Shown here: piece by piece, positions 16,859 through 24,745 of the stretch | Layout of the letters: each line of letters opens with the position of its first letter | Position numbering within the stretch: the first letter of the stretch is position 1 | DNA from: an uncultured Brevundimonas sp. | GTDB taxonomy: Bacteria; Pseudomonadota; Alphaproteobacteria; Caulobacterales; Caulobacteraceae | Assembly (NCBI RefSeq): GCF_937870815.1 | Contig: NZ_CALMZS010000181.1 | Coordinates: 1 to 41,590, forward strand | Direction: 5' to 3' | Length of the DNA: 41,590 bases | Made by a program: the position numbers and the translations under genes | The notes under the pieces: generated by a model | Told to the model about the DNA's origin: nothing | The model's database searches: none | Seen by the model: only the letters and a program-made list of their open reading frames with translations

Positions 16859-16867
16859 GAGGGCGCG

Positions 16868-17656
16868 ATGGAAGGGGTTCTGAACCAACTGGCCTTCGGC
16901 TGGTATCCGTATCTGGCGGTGACCGTGCTGGTCCTCGGCAGCCTGCTTCGCTTCGACAAGGCGCAGTATTCGTGGCGTTCCCAGTCGAGCCAGTTCCTGC
17001 GCCGCAAGCAGATGCTGATCGGCTCCAACCTGTTCCACCTGGGCATCCTCGCCCTGCTGGGCGGGCATTTCGTCGGCCTGCTGACCCCGATCGGAGTCTT
17101 CGACTTCTTCGGCGTCGGCCACGGCTTCAAGCAGATGACGGCCCTCGTGGTCGGCGGCGTCGCCGGCCTCGCCGCCTTCGTCGGGGCCTCCCTGCTGCTG
17201 CACCGGCGGCTGTTCGATCCCCGCATCCGGCGCAGCTCGTCGAAGATGGATATTCTGGTGCTGCTGCTGCTGTGGCTTCAGCTGACCCTCGGCCTGGCCA
17301 CCACCTGGTGGACCATGAAGCATCTCGACGGCTCGGAAATGGTCCTGTTCATGGGCTGGGCCAACGGCCTGCTGACCTTCAACCCGGCGGCGGCCGACCT
17401 GATCATCGACGCCTACTGGGTCTACAAGCTGCACATCATCCTGGGTCTGACCATCTTCCTGATCACGCCGTTCACGCGCCTGGTTCATGTGTGGAGCATT
17501 CCGCTCTTCTTCCTGATCCGGCCGGGCTACCAGCTGGTCCGCTCGCGCGGGGCCGTGCGGCGGCCTTCGACGACGCCGACGGCGGGTCCGCCGGGGTCGG
17601 CCCCGAGCTTCGGCGGGCCGGCGGTGGTCCGCGGCGAGGCGGAGAGCGTCCAGTGA
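16868..17656 (+). CDS. narI: Respiratory nitrate reductase gamma subunit NarI
   Basis: NarI anchors NarGH in the membrane and oxidises quinol with two b-type hemes. The 262-residue protein has five hydrophobic helices. The likely heme ligands are His57 and His67 (FHLGILALLGGH) in helix 2 and His189 and His207 (YKLHIILG and LVHVWSIP) in helix 5. The ATG is preceded by AGGAGG overlapping the narJ stop. After VHVWSIPLFFLIRPGYQLV, the C-terminal ~35 residues are rich in Pro, Gly and Ala. The next gene starts with a GTG overlapping the narI stop. Confidence 0.96.
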   Translation: MEGVLNQLAFGWYPYLAVTVLVLGSLLRFDKAQYSWRSQSSQFLRRKQMLIGSNLFHLGILALLGGHFVGLLTPIGVFDFFGVGHGFKQMTALVVGGVAGLAAFVGASLLLHRRLFDPRIRRSSSKMDILVLLLLWLQLTLGLATTWWTMKHLDGSEMVLFMGWANGLLTFNPAAADLIIDAYWVYKLHIILGLTIFLITPFTRLVHVWSIPLFFLIRPGYQLVRSRGAVRRPSTTPTAGPPGSAPSFGGPAVVRGEAESVQ

Positions 17657-18582
17657 CCGGCGCGCCCCGCTTCGTGCTGACCCGGTCGTCCGGCCGGGCG
17701 TCGCCGCCGCCCCCGCCGGTCCGCCCGGCCGCCGCCAGGGAGGCCGGCCGCGGCGCGCCCCCGCCGCGGCCGCCCGTCCCCGACTTCCCCGATGTCCGGG
17801 TCGACGACGTCGACATCGAGGCCGAGGCCATCGCCCGCGAGCTGCAGCACCACCCGGCCGCCGATCCGGTCGAGGCCTGGACCGCGGCGGCGCGCGCCCT
17901 CGTCGTCCGGGAACTGCTGCTGCGGCGGGCGCGGCGGCTGGGGCTGACGATCGCCGACGATGCGGACGCCGACGCCGGGGAGGCGCCGGAGGAGGCGCTG
18001 GTTCGCGCCCTGCTCGAGCGCGAGCTGACCCCGGCCGAACCGGACGAGACCGAGTGCCGGCGCTACTATGAGGGCCAGCGCCAACGCTTCCGCACCCCCG
18101 AACTGTTCGAAGCCGCCCACATCCTGATCGAACCGGAAACGGACGAGGCCGCCGGCTGGGCCGCGGCCGAGGCCCAGGCGCGGCGGCTGGCCGACGAGAT
18201 CGGCCAGAGCCGTCCCGCCTTCGTCCGCGCCGCGAGGACCCACTCGACCTGTCCCTCGGCCCAGCAGGACGGCTCGCTCGGACAGGTGCGCCGGGGCGAA
18301 CTGGCGCCTCCGGTGCAGGCGGCGCTGGAGGACACCCCCGCCGGAACCAACCGGACCGAGCCCGTCCGCTCGCGCTTCGGCTGGCATCTGCTGCGGCTGG
18401 AGCGACGCATCGAAGGGCGGGACCTGCCCTATGAGGTGGTCAGGGAGCGCATCCGCGACACCCTGGAGGCGCGCGCCTGGGCCGTGGCGGCGGGAAATTA
18501 CGTGGCCGGCCTGGCGGCGGCGGCGCGGATCGAGGGGGTGGAGCTGGCCGCGCCGGCGCAGGGCCCGTGCGCCTCATGCTGA
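17653..18582 (+). CDS. PpiC-type peptidylprolyl isomerase of the nar operon
   Basis: This 309-residue protein has a Pro/Ala-rich N-terminal segment without a clear signal peptide, a helical region with AAARALVVRELLLRRARRLGL, and a parvulin domain. The domain carries FEAAHILIEP, an aligned LGQVRRGELAPPVQAAL, and the terminal VRSRFGWHLLRLERR typical of PpiC/NifM-like isomerases. A PpiC-type gene directly after narI is known in other nar operons, for example in Pseudomonas aeruginosa. It probably helps NarGHI fold or assemble in the cytoplasm. The GTG start overlaps the narI stop (GTGA). Confidence 0.85.
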   Translation: MTGAPRFVLTRSSGRASPPPPPVRPAAAREAGRGAPPPRPPVPDFPDVRVDDVDIEAEAIARELQHHPAADPVEAWTAAARALVVRELLLRRARRLGLTIADDADADAGEAPEEALVRALLERELTPAEPDETECRRYYEGQRQRFRTPELFEAAHILIEPETDEAAGWAAAEAQARRLADEIGQSRPAFVRAARTHSTCPSAQQDGSLGQVRRGELAPPVQAALEDTPAGTNRTEPVRSRFGWHLLRLERRIEGRDLPYEVVRERIRDTLEARAWAVAAGNYVAGLAAAARIEGVELAAPAQGPCASC

Positions 18583-18881
18583 CGCTGGGAGACCTGCTGG
18601 CCCGCGCCCGGGCGGCGACGCCGGCCTTCGAGCGCTGGCTCGAGGCGGCCGCGCCGGAGCTGGCGGAACAGGTCCGGACCGCGGCCGAGGCCGGGGGGCA
18701 GACCCCGGGACGGTTCGCGCGGAGCACGGTCGCGGCGTTCGACCGCGAGGCCGACGCGGAGGCGTGGACGCGCCTCAACGGGCGACTGCACGGCGCCGCC
18801 GACCCGGGTCTGGCTTGTCTCGAAGAAATGGTACGCTGGCGTCTCGCGGCCGCGCCGCGCCCACGGCTGGAGGAAGCCTGA
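18576..18881 (+). CDS. Small unknown protein in nar operon
   Basis: This is an unrecognised protein of about 101 residues, beginning MLTLGDLLARARAATPAFERWLE. An in-frame GTG at 18567 would add three residues. It is mostly helical and Ala/Arg/Glu-rich, with no membrane segment, signal peptide or metal-binding motif; its single Cys is in GLACLEEMVRW. It overlaps the 3' end of the isomerase gene by seven bases, and its stop overlaps the next start, so it is read as part of the nar transcript. Function is unknown; position suggests a role in nitrate reductase assembly or regulation. Confidence 0.7.
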   Translation: MLTLGDLLARARAATPAFERWLEAAAPELAEQVRTAAEAGGQTPGRFARSTVAAFDREADAEAWTRLNGRLHGAADPGLACLEEMVRWRLAAAPRPRLEEA

Positions 18882-19096
18882 TGTCCGACCCCTCTCCCCC
18901 CCAGGACTCCGCCCCGGAGGGCCTGAACCCGGAGCTGAAGCGCGAGCACGACGCCAGCTACACCGAGGACCAGCACGGCAGCACGCCGCTGGACACCATA
19001 TCCGTCCCCAGGCAGGGCCCCGCCGTCTGGCCGGTGATCTGGGCCGTGGCCGCCGTCGCCCTGGTGGCGATCACCCTGTTCCTGGTGCTGGCCTGA
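18881..19096 (+). CDS. Small single-pass membrane protein in nar operon
   Basis: This is an unrecognised 71-residue protein. The N-terminal 45 residues are hydrophilic and acidic (DPSPPQDSAPEGLNPELKRE, then TEDQHGSTPLDTISVP). The C-terminus is one hydrophobic helix (VWPVIWAVAAVALVAITLFLVLA) running to the end, so a tail-anchored topology with a cytoplasmic N-terminus is likely. GGAGGAAG sits a few bases before the ATG, which shares one base with the preceding stop. The gene is a plausible small membrane partner of NarI or NarK, but that is inference from position. Confidence 0.72.
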   Translation: MSDPSPPQDSAPEGLNPELKREHDASYTEDQHGSTPLDTISVPRQGPAVWPVIWAVAAVALVAITLFLVLA

Positions 19097-19099
19097 TCC

Positions 19100-19504
19100 A
19101 TGAGCGGCTCCCATTTCCGGCAACTGGTCGCCGCCGCGCTCGATCAGCCCGAACCCCACCGGCTGCTGTTCGTGTTCGCGGGGGCGGAACTGCCGGACGA
19201 CGCCACGCCGGCGCAGCGCCAGCGGTTCCTGCGCGGCGAGGGCGGTGCGCTTGCGCCGCTGATGTGCGTCGACAAGGCGCCTGGGGACCTGCCGGACTTC
19301 AAGACCCTGGCGGACGAATCCCGCCACGCCGGACCGCCCTGGAGCCTGGTCTTCGCGGCCGGACTCTCCGGGCGGAACGGACAGCCGCCGGCGCAGGCCG
19401 AGATCGACCGGGCCCTGCAGCAGATGGTCGAGGCGGTTCGCGACGGCGGTTTCGGGGCCTTCCCGGCCTATGACGGGACGGGCGAGCCGGTGGTCTTCGG
19501 CTAG
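19100..19504 (+). CDS. Conserved small protein, last gene of nar operon
   Basis: This 134-residue soluble protein contains HRLLFVFAGAELPDDATPAQ, GGALAPLMCVDKAPGDLPDF, WSLVFAAGLSGRNG and a C-terminal EPVVFG. I recall a conserved proteobacterial family of this length and pattern that is often labelled ribonucleotide reductase subunit alpha. The protein is far too short and lacks any reductase motif, so that label should not be trusted. It starts three bases after the previous gene and ends just as a palindromic repeat begins. A role linked to nitrate respiration is suggested only by position. Confidence 0.7.
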   Translation: MSGSHFRQLVAAALDQPEPHRLLFVFAGAELPDDATPAQRQRFLRGEGGALAPLMCVDKAPGDLPDFKTLADESRHAGPPWSLVFAAGLSGRNGQPPAQAEIDRALQQMVEAVRDGGFGAFPAYDGTGEPVVFG

Positions 19505-19628
19505 AGTGAAATCGGTTTGGACGCGATCGCGTCCAAACCCGGATCTTCGCTCCAGCATTAGACTGGAGCCTGATTCACGGCATCGGCGGCATCGCGAAGC
19601 GATTCCCCCTCAACCGATCAGGCTCCAG
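19503..19628 (+). repeat. 126-bp palindromic repeat, copy 1
   Basis: This copy begins inside the last stop codon of the nar operon and ends two bases before the convergent DUF302 stop, so it fills the whole gap. It contains a perfect 26-base palindrome centred on ACGCGATCGCGT (19514-19539), a second pair of 10-base inverted arms GGAGCCTGAT/ATCAGGCTCC (19565-19574 and 19617-19626), and a small hairpin around ATCGCGAAGCGAT. The same 126 bases occur in reverse complement at 35721-35846 with six differences by my count. It could form strong hairpins and may end transcription from both sides. Confidence 0.88.
19514..19539. terminator. Perfect 26-base palindrome, possible bidirectional terminator
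   Basis: The two arms start GGTTTGGACGCGA and are exact complements with no loop bases to spare. The palindrome lies 10 bases after the last nar-operon stop and also downstream of the DUF302 stop on the other strand. No T-run follows, so intrinsic termination is uncertain; a binding site or transcript-end stabiliser is equally possible. Confidence 0.35.
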
Positions 19629-19629
19629 G

Positions 19630-20013
19630 TCAGATGTCGTCGACGGCGGCGCGGAGCTGGGCCCCGACGGTTCCGGCGTGATTGAGGAGGCCGGCGTTGT
19701 CGATCGCGCGCATCGAGGCGACCGGGTCGATCGCGAACACCTCGACGCCGGCGTCGGCCTGCTGGACCACCACATTGCAGGGCAGCATGGCGCCGACGTG
19801 GGGCTCCATCTCCAGGGCTTCGTGCGCCATGCGCGGATTGCAGGCGCCGAGGATGCGGTAGGGCCGGAAGTCCGCGCCGATCTTGGCCTTCAGGGTGGAC
19901 TGGACGTCGATCTCGGTGAGGACGCCGAAGCCGTGCTTCTGCAGGGCCTCGCGGGTGCGTTGCAGGACGGCGTCGAAATCGCCGTCGATCGTCCGGGCGT
20001 GGAAATAGGTCAT
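19630..20013 (-). CDS. DUF302 family protein
   Basis: This 127-residue soluble protein of the DUF302 fold contains FDAVLQRTREALQKHGFGVLTEIDVQSTLKAKIG (residues ~13-46), YRILGACNPRMAHEALEMEPHVGAMLPCNVVV and VFAIDPVASM. The Cys in ILGACNP and in MLPCNV are typical of the family. The function is not established; members often sit near sulfur, copper or redox genes. The ATG overlaps the stop of the upstream ArsR gene (ATGA), so it is the last gene of the RND/ArsR operon and is probably under the same repressor. Confidence 0.85.
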   Translation of the reverse strand: MTYFHARTIDGDFDAVLQRTREALQKHGFGVLTEIDVQSTLKAKIGADFRPYRILGACNPRMAHEALEMEPHVGAMLPCNVVVQQADAGVEVFAIDPVASMRAIDNAGLLNHAGTVGAQLRAAVDDI

Positions 20014-20354
20014 GGCTGGTCTCCGTTGGGCGGGTCACGATAGATGTCGCACAGCAGGGCGATGACCCGGGCGGCGGCCGGGTCGACGATGCCGTAGTAG
20101 ATGGTCTGGGCCTCGCGGCGCGGGGCGATCACCCCCTCCGCCCGCAGCCGCGCCAGATGCTGGGAGCAGGCCGACTGCGACAGGCCGACACAGGCGGCGA
20201 GCTCGCCGACGGCGCACTCGCCCTCGCTGAGCCGGCACATCAGCATCAGCCGCTGCTGATTGGCGAACAGCCGCATCAGCCGCGCGGCCGGGGCGGCGCT
20301 GCCCTCCAGTTCGGCCAGATCGGCCCGGTCGGGTCTGGGAAGGTTGTCGGTCAT
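20010..20354 (-). CDS. ArsR-family repressor, BigR/SqrR-like
   Basis: This 114-residue winged-helix regulator shows the typical core: RLMRLFANQQRLMLMCRLSEGE, then VGELAACVGLSQSACSQHLARLRAEGV (helix-turn-helix, residues ~49-75) and RREAQTIYYGI. It has five Cys: 40, 47, 55, 63 and 102. Cys40 in LMCRLSEGE and Cys102 in ALLCDIY sit roughly where BigR/SqrR persulfide sensors carry their reactive pair, though the exact alignment needs checking. It lies between the RND pump gene and the DUF302 gene with ATGA overlaps on both sides. A sulfide:quinone oxidoreductase gene on the other side of the operator supports a sulfur-sensing role. Metal sensing is the alternative. Confidence 0.82.
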   Translation of the reverse strand: MTDNLPRPDRADLAELEGSAAPAARLMRLFANQQRLMLMCRLSEGECAVGELAACVGLSQSACSQHLARLRAEGVIAPRREAQTIYYGIVDPAAARVIALLCDIYRDPPNGDQP

Positions 20355-23300
20355 GGCGTCTCTTTGGCGGGGGCGGGGGCGGTCAGCGGCCGCCCGTCGT
20401 CCTTCAAAGCGATATAGATGGCCGGGATCACCAGCACCGTCAGCACGGTCGAGGACATCAGGCCGAACAGCAGGGAGATCGCCAGGCCCTGGAAGATCGG
20501 ATCGAACAGGATCACCGCCGCCCCGATCATCGCCGCCAGCGCCGTCAGCAGGATCGGCTTGAAGCGGATCGCCCCGGCCTCCAGCAGCACCTCGCGCAGG
20601 GGCCGCCCGGGAGTCCGGGCGTGGCGGATGAAGTCGACCAGCAGGATCGAATTGCGCACGATGATCCCGGCCAGGGCGATGAAGCCGATCATCGAGGTGG
20701 CGGTGAACGGCGCCCCGAACAGCATGTGGCCGATGACGATGCCGATCAGGGTCAGCGGGATGGGCGTCAGGATCACCAGCGGCAGGCGGAAGTCGCGGAA
20801 CTGGGCGACGACCAGCACATAGATGCCCAGCAGGGCCACGCCGAAGGCCGCCCCCATGTCGCGGAAGGTGACCCAGGTGATCTCCCATTCGCCGTCCCAC
20901 AACACCGTGGGCCGGGTCTCGTCGTCAGGCTGGCCGTTGAGACGCACCTCCGGCCGGGGCAGGCCCTTCCAGTCGTGGGCCTTGATGGCCGCGTCGATGG
21001 CGAGGATGCCGTAGATCGGGGCCTCGAACTGGCCGGCCAGTTCGGCGGTGATCATTTCGGCGGCGCGGCCGTCGCGGCGGTAGACCGGCCAGCCGGCCAG
21101 ATCGCGCCGGGCCTCGACCACCTCGCCCAGTTCGACCAGCCGGCGGCCGCCGCCGATGGTGGTGACCGCGACCGGCATGACCGCCAGCTGTTCCGTCCAG
21201 GCGCGCGCCGACTGGGGCAGGCGCACGGCGATCTCGACCGGGGTGCGCTCGTCTTCGCGCACGGCGTAGCCGAGCACCTGGCCGCCCATCACCGCGGCGA
21301 TGGAATCCTGCACCTCGCGCTCGGACAGGCCGAAGCGCTCGATCTTCTCCCGGTCCGGGATCAGACGCAGGACCGGACGGCGGACGCCGAAGCTGTTGTC
21401 CACGTCGACCACCGAGTCCTGGGCCCGGAACAGGGTCTCCAGTTCGGCGGCGACGGCGCGCCGGGTCGCCGCGTCGGGGCCGTAGACCTCGGCCAGCAGG
21501 GTGGCCAGCACGGGCGGTCCGGGCGGCGCCTCGACCACCTTGAGCGACGCCCCCGCCGGCAGGGGCAGATCCGCCAGCCGGCGGCGCAGGTCGAGGGCGA
21601 CGGCGTGGCTGCTGCGCTTGCGGTGCTCCTTGTGGGCCAGCCGGACCGCCAGATCGCCCTGCTCCGGTCGGTCGCGCAGGAAGTAGTGGCGCACCAGGCC
21701 GTTGAAGTTGAACGGCGTCGCCGTTCCGGCGTAGCTCTCCATCGACTCCACCTCGGGCAGGGTCCGGGTCACGGCCGCGGCCCCAGCCAGGGTGCGCTCG
21801 GTGGTCTCCAGACTGGTCCCCTCGGGCATGTCGAGAACGACCTGCAGCTCGGACTTGTTGTCGAACGGCAGCAGCTTCACCGGCACCGCCCGGAAGCCGA
21901 ACATCGACATGGCCAGCAGGGTGGCGAGGCCGACCGCGATCAGGAAGGTCCAGGCGCTGCGGCGCGAGCGGATCACCGGCGTCGCCGCCCGGCGGTAGAG
22001 ACGGCCCAGACGGCCCTCGCCCTGTTCGGCGTGGGCGCCCGCCACGGCCCGGCGGGCCAGACGGATCATCAGCCACGGGGCGATGACCACGGCGACGAAG
22101 AAGGAGAACACCATGGCCGCCGAGGCGTTGACCGGGATCGGGGCCATGTAGGGGCCCATCAGGCCCGAGACGAACAGCATCGGCAGCAGGGCCGCGACCA
22201 CGGTCAGGGTGGCCACCACGGTCGGATTGCCGACCTCGGCCACCGCCTCGACGGCGGCCTGGGCGCGGCTCCGGCCGTCGTTCATGCCCCAGTGACGGGC
22301 GATGTTCTCGATCATCACGATGGCGTCGTCGACGAGGATGCCGATCGAGAAGATCAGGGCGAACAGGCTGACCCGGTTGATGGTGTAGCCCATCAGGTTG
22401 GAGGCGAAGAGGGTCAGCAGGATGGTGGTCGGAATGACCACGGCGGTGACCGCGGCCTCGCGCCAGCCGATGGCGAAACCGATCAGCACCACGATCGAGA
22501 CGGTCGCCAGCCCCAGGTGCATCAGCAGTTCGTTGGCCTTCTCATTGGCCGTCTCGCCGTAGTCGCGGGTGACCACGACCTCGAGCCCTTCCGGGATCAG
22601 CGAACCCTTCAGGGCCTCGACCCGCTGCATGACGCCGTGGGAGACCACCACCGCATTGGCGCCCTGCCGCTTGGCCACCGCCAGGCTGACCGCCGGGGTG
22701 AGGCTCCAGCCGTCGCCGGTGCGGGCGTAGTGCGCCGCCCGGGCCTGGTCCTCGCGCGGGGCCTGCACGACGGTGGCGACGTCGCGGAGATGGACCGGCT
22801 CGCCGGACAGCGACCGGACCGTCAGCAGGGCCGCGTCGTCGGGCGCGGCGATCCGTTCCCCGGCGCGCAGCGTCAAGGCCTGGCCCCGGTCGCGGACCGA
22901 TCCGGCCGGGAAGCTGCGGTTGGCCTGGGCGACGGTCTCGAGAATGGCGGACAGGGCCACGCCGCGCGCGGCCATCCTCGCCGGGTCCGGCTCGACGCGA
23001 ATTTCGGACGGGCGACCGCCGACGATGAAGGTCTGGCCGACGTTCTCGACCTTGCCGACCTCGGCGCGCAGGCGGACGGCGATGTCATAGAGCGCCTGGT
23101 CGCTCCAGCGGCGGGCCACGTCGGCCCGCGGGGTCAGGGTCAGGACGACGGTCGGCACGTCGTTGATGCCGCGCGTCACGACCTGCGGCTCGGACACGCC
23201 GGCGGGAATGGAGTCGAAATTGGCCCGCACCCTCTCGTGCACGCGCAGCGCCGCGTCGTCCGGGTCGGAGCCGACCACGAAGCGGGCGGTGACCATGACC

Positions 23301-23578
23301 CGGTCGTCCTCGACCTGGGTGTAGACGTGCTCGACGCCGTCCACCCCGCGGACGATGGCCTCGAGGGGCTTGGCCGCCAGTTCGGTGGCGTCGGCGGCCC
23401 CCAGCCCCGGCGCGGCGACCATGATGTCGATCATCGGCACGCTGATCTGCGGCTCCTCCTCGCGCGGAATCGACAGCACGGCCATCAGGCCGACGGCGAT
23501 GGCCGCCAGCAGCATCAGCGGCGTCAACGGCGAGTTCAGCGTGGCGCGGGTCAGCCGCCCGGACAGGCCGAGGTTCAT
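20351..23578 (-). CDS. RND efflux pump inner-membrane subunit (AcrB/HAE1-like)
   Basis: This 1,075-residue proton-driven transporter of the RND superfamily has TM1 at the N-terminus (LTPLMLLAAIAVGLMAVLSIP), a large periplasmic loop, and the TM4 proton-relay motif SIGILVDDAIVMIENI with an Asp pair near residue 416. A second periplasmic loop follows, then a C-terminal set of helices with FIALAGIIVRNSILLVDFI. The sequence resembles the hydrophobic-compound (HAE1-type) group more than CzcA metal pumps. It is co-transcribed with a membrane-fusion lipoprotein gene upstream and an ArsR repressor gene downstream. No outer-membrane TolC-type gene is adjacent. The substrate is unknown; context suggests a reactive sulfur or redox-related compound. 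Confidence 0.92.
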   Translation of the reverse strand: MNLGLSGRLTRATLNSPLTPLMLLAAIAVGLMAVLSIPREEEPQISVPMIDIMVAAPGLGAADATELAAKPLEAIVRGVDGVEHVYTQVEDDRVMVTARFVVGSDPDDAALRVHERVRANFDSIPAGVSEPQVVTRGINDVPTVVLTLTPRADVARRWSDQALYDIAVRLRAEVGKVENVGQTFIVGGRPSEIRVEPDPARMAARGVALSAILETVAQANRSFPAGSVRDRGQALTLRAGERIAAPDDAALLTVRSLSGEPVHLRDVATVVQAPREDQARAAHYARTGDGWSLTPAVSLAVAKRQGANAVVVSHGVMQRVEALKGSLIPEGLEVVVTRDYGETANEKANELLMHLGLATVSIVVLIGFAIGWREAAVTAVVIPTTILLTLFASNLMGYTINRVSLFALIFSIGILVDDAIVMIENIARHWGMNDGRSRAQAAVEAVAEVGNPTVVATLTVVAALLPMLFVSGLMGPYMAPIPVNASAAMVFSFFVAVVIAPWLMIRLARRAVAGAHAEQGEGRLGRLYRRAATPVIRSRRSAWTFLIAVGLATLLAMSMFGFRAVPVKLLPFDNKSELQVVLDMPEGTSLETTERTLAGAAAVTRTLPEVESMESYAGTATPFNFNGLVRHYFLRDRPEQGDLAVRLAHKEHRKRSSHAVALDLRRRLADLPLPAGASLKVVEAPPGPPVLATLLAEVYGPDAATRRAVAAELETLFRAQDSVVDVDNSFGVRRPVLRLIPDREKIERFGLSEREVQDSIAAVMGGQVLGYAVREDERTPVEIAVRLPQSARAWTEQLAVMPVAVTTIGGGRRLVELGEVVEARRDLAGWPVYRRDGRAAEMITAELAGQFEAPIYGILAIDAAIKAHDWKGLPRPEVRLNGQPDDETRPTVLWDGEWEITWVTFRDMGAAFGVALLGIYVLVVAQFRDFRLPLVILTPIPLTLIGIVIGHMLFGAPFTATSMIGFIALAGIIVRNSILLVDFIRHARTPGRPLREVLLEAGAIRFKPILLTALAAMIGAAVILFDPIFQGLAISLLFGLMSSTVLTVLVIPAIYIALKDDGRPLTAPAPAKETP

Positions 23579-24609
23579 CGGGCCCGCTCCGGCGCGAGGA
23601 CGACATCGCCGGGCGCCAGGCCCGACAGCACCTCGACGCGGTCGCCGGACACCGGCCCGCCGAGCTGGACCGGCGCTTCGCTGATCCGTCCGGCGCGATC
23701 GACGGTGCGGACGAAGTCGATGCCGTAGCGGGTCGACACCACCCGGCGCGGCAGCACGATGGCGCGCCGCTGGCCGGCCGGGACCTGGACGACCACGTGC
23801 TGGCCGACGCGATCGCTGGACAGGCCCTCGACGGCGACGTCGGCGGTGGTGCGGCCGGCCGTGGCGGCGGGATAGACCTGGGCGACGACGCCGCCGGCCA
23901 CCCCGGGCAGATCGTCCCCCTGGAGCCGGACGGTCTGGCCGACCCGGAGGTTCCGGCCCTGGGCTTCCGGCAGTTCGAGGCGCAGCACCAGCGGCCCGGC
24001 GGTGATGGTGGCGACGGACTGGCCGGCGCCGACCACCGAGCCGACCGGCACGTCGGCGGTCAGCACCCGGCCGGTGGTCGGCGCGAGGATGCGGCCCTGG
24101 GCGGCGGTCTCGGCGCTGGCCCCGCGCTGGGCGCGGGCGGCGCGAACCTGGGCGTCGGCGGCGCGGGAGGCGGCGCGGGCCTGGTCCAGCCGGGCCTGGG
24201 CGTAGATGCCCTTGTCGAACAGGGTCTGGATGCGGGCGAGGTCGGCCCGGGCCCGTTCGGCCTCGGCCTCGGCCGCCGCGACCTGGGCCCCGAAGGCCGC
24301 GGTCTGGAGGCCGACCCGGTCATCCGACACGACGCCGATGACCTGTCCCCGGCGGACCAGGTCGCCCTCGCGCACGCTCAGCTGGACGAGGGTGCCGGGA
24401 ATGCGGGTCCGGGCCTCGGCGAGGTCTCGCGAAGCGACCACCGCCGACGCCGGCTTGACCGCGTCGATGGTGGCCTCGGCCACGGTCAGCCGCTCCCCCC
24501 GGACGGCGGGGGCGGCGGCCGTCTCGGGCTGGCCGCCGCAGGCCGACAGGCCGCCCGCGAGGGCGGCCGAGACGGCGAGGGCGGCGAGCAGGGCCGGGGG
24601 TCTGGTCAT
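23575..24609 (-). CDS. RND periplasmic adaptor (membrane fusion lipoprotein)
   Basis: This 344-residue HlyD/AcrA-type adaptor links the RND pump to an outer-membrane channel. The signal peptide ends in the lipobox LSACGG with Cys24, so it should be a lipid-anchored periplasmic protein. The barrel/lipoyl pattern is visible in VREGDLVRRGQVIGVV and ILAPTTGRVLTADVPVGSVVGAGQ. The alpha-hairpin between them is Ala/Arg/Gln-rich (AEAEAERARADLARIQTLFD). A C-terminal domain has VEVLSGLAPGDVVLAPE. The stop overlaps the pump start. It is the first gene of its operon, 30 bases from an ArsR-type inverted repeat. Confidence 0.92.
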   Translation of the reverse strand: MTRPPALLAALAVSAALAGGLSACGGQPETAAAPAVRGERLTVAEATIDAVKPASAVVASRDLAEARTRIPGTLVQLSVREGDLVRRGQVIGVVSDDRVGLQTAAFGAQVAAAEAEAERARADLARIQTLFDKGIYAQARLDQARAASRAADAQVRAARAQRGASAETAAQGRILAPTTGRVLTADVPVGSVVGAGQSVATITAGPLVLRLELPEAQGRNLRVGQTVRLQGDDLPGVAGGVVAQVYPAATAGRTTADVAVEGLSSDRVGQHVVVQVPAGQRRAIVLPRRVVSTRYGIDFVRTVDRAGRISEAPVQLGGPVSGDRVEVLSGLAPGDVVLAPERAR

Positions 24610-24639
24610 GGAGGGGTCCTGTGCAAGCGGCTTGCGCTA

Positions 24640-24659
24640 ATATTAGAGAATGCTAATAT
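24640..24659. promoter_or_regulatory. ArsR-type operator in divergent promoter region
   Basis: The 20-base sequence ATATTAG-AGAATG-CTAATAT is a perfect 7-base inverted repeat with a 6-base spacer, strikingly AT-rich in GC-rich surroundings. It lies 30 bases upstream of the membrane-fusion gene and 86 bases upstream of the SQR gene, which diverge. AT-rich ATTAG/CTAAT repeats of this sort fit BigR/SqrR-type operators. Binding by the ArsR protein at 20010-20354 is inferred. Confidence 0.68.
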
Positions 24660-24745
24660 GAATGCAAGCCTGGTGGCTGGCCGCCCGGCGCCGATCGCGA
24701 GCCAGGATCGGGCATCGCAGGATTCTCTCGGGAAGGAGACCGCCC

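Noticed and set aside
19100..19504. Ribonucleotide reductase alpha subunit
   Set aside because: Proteins of this look often carry that label, but 134 residues cannot hold the catalytic barrel and no reductase motif is present.
20621..23728. Open frame of over 1,000 codons antisense to the RND pump gene
   Set aside because: Gly/Asp/His/Gln-rich with no recognisable fold. The minus-strand RND frame is clearly the real gene.
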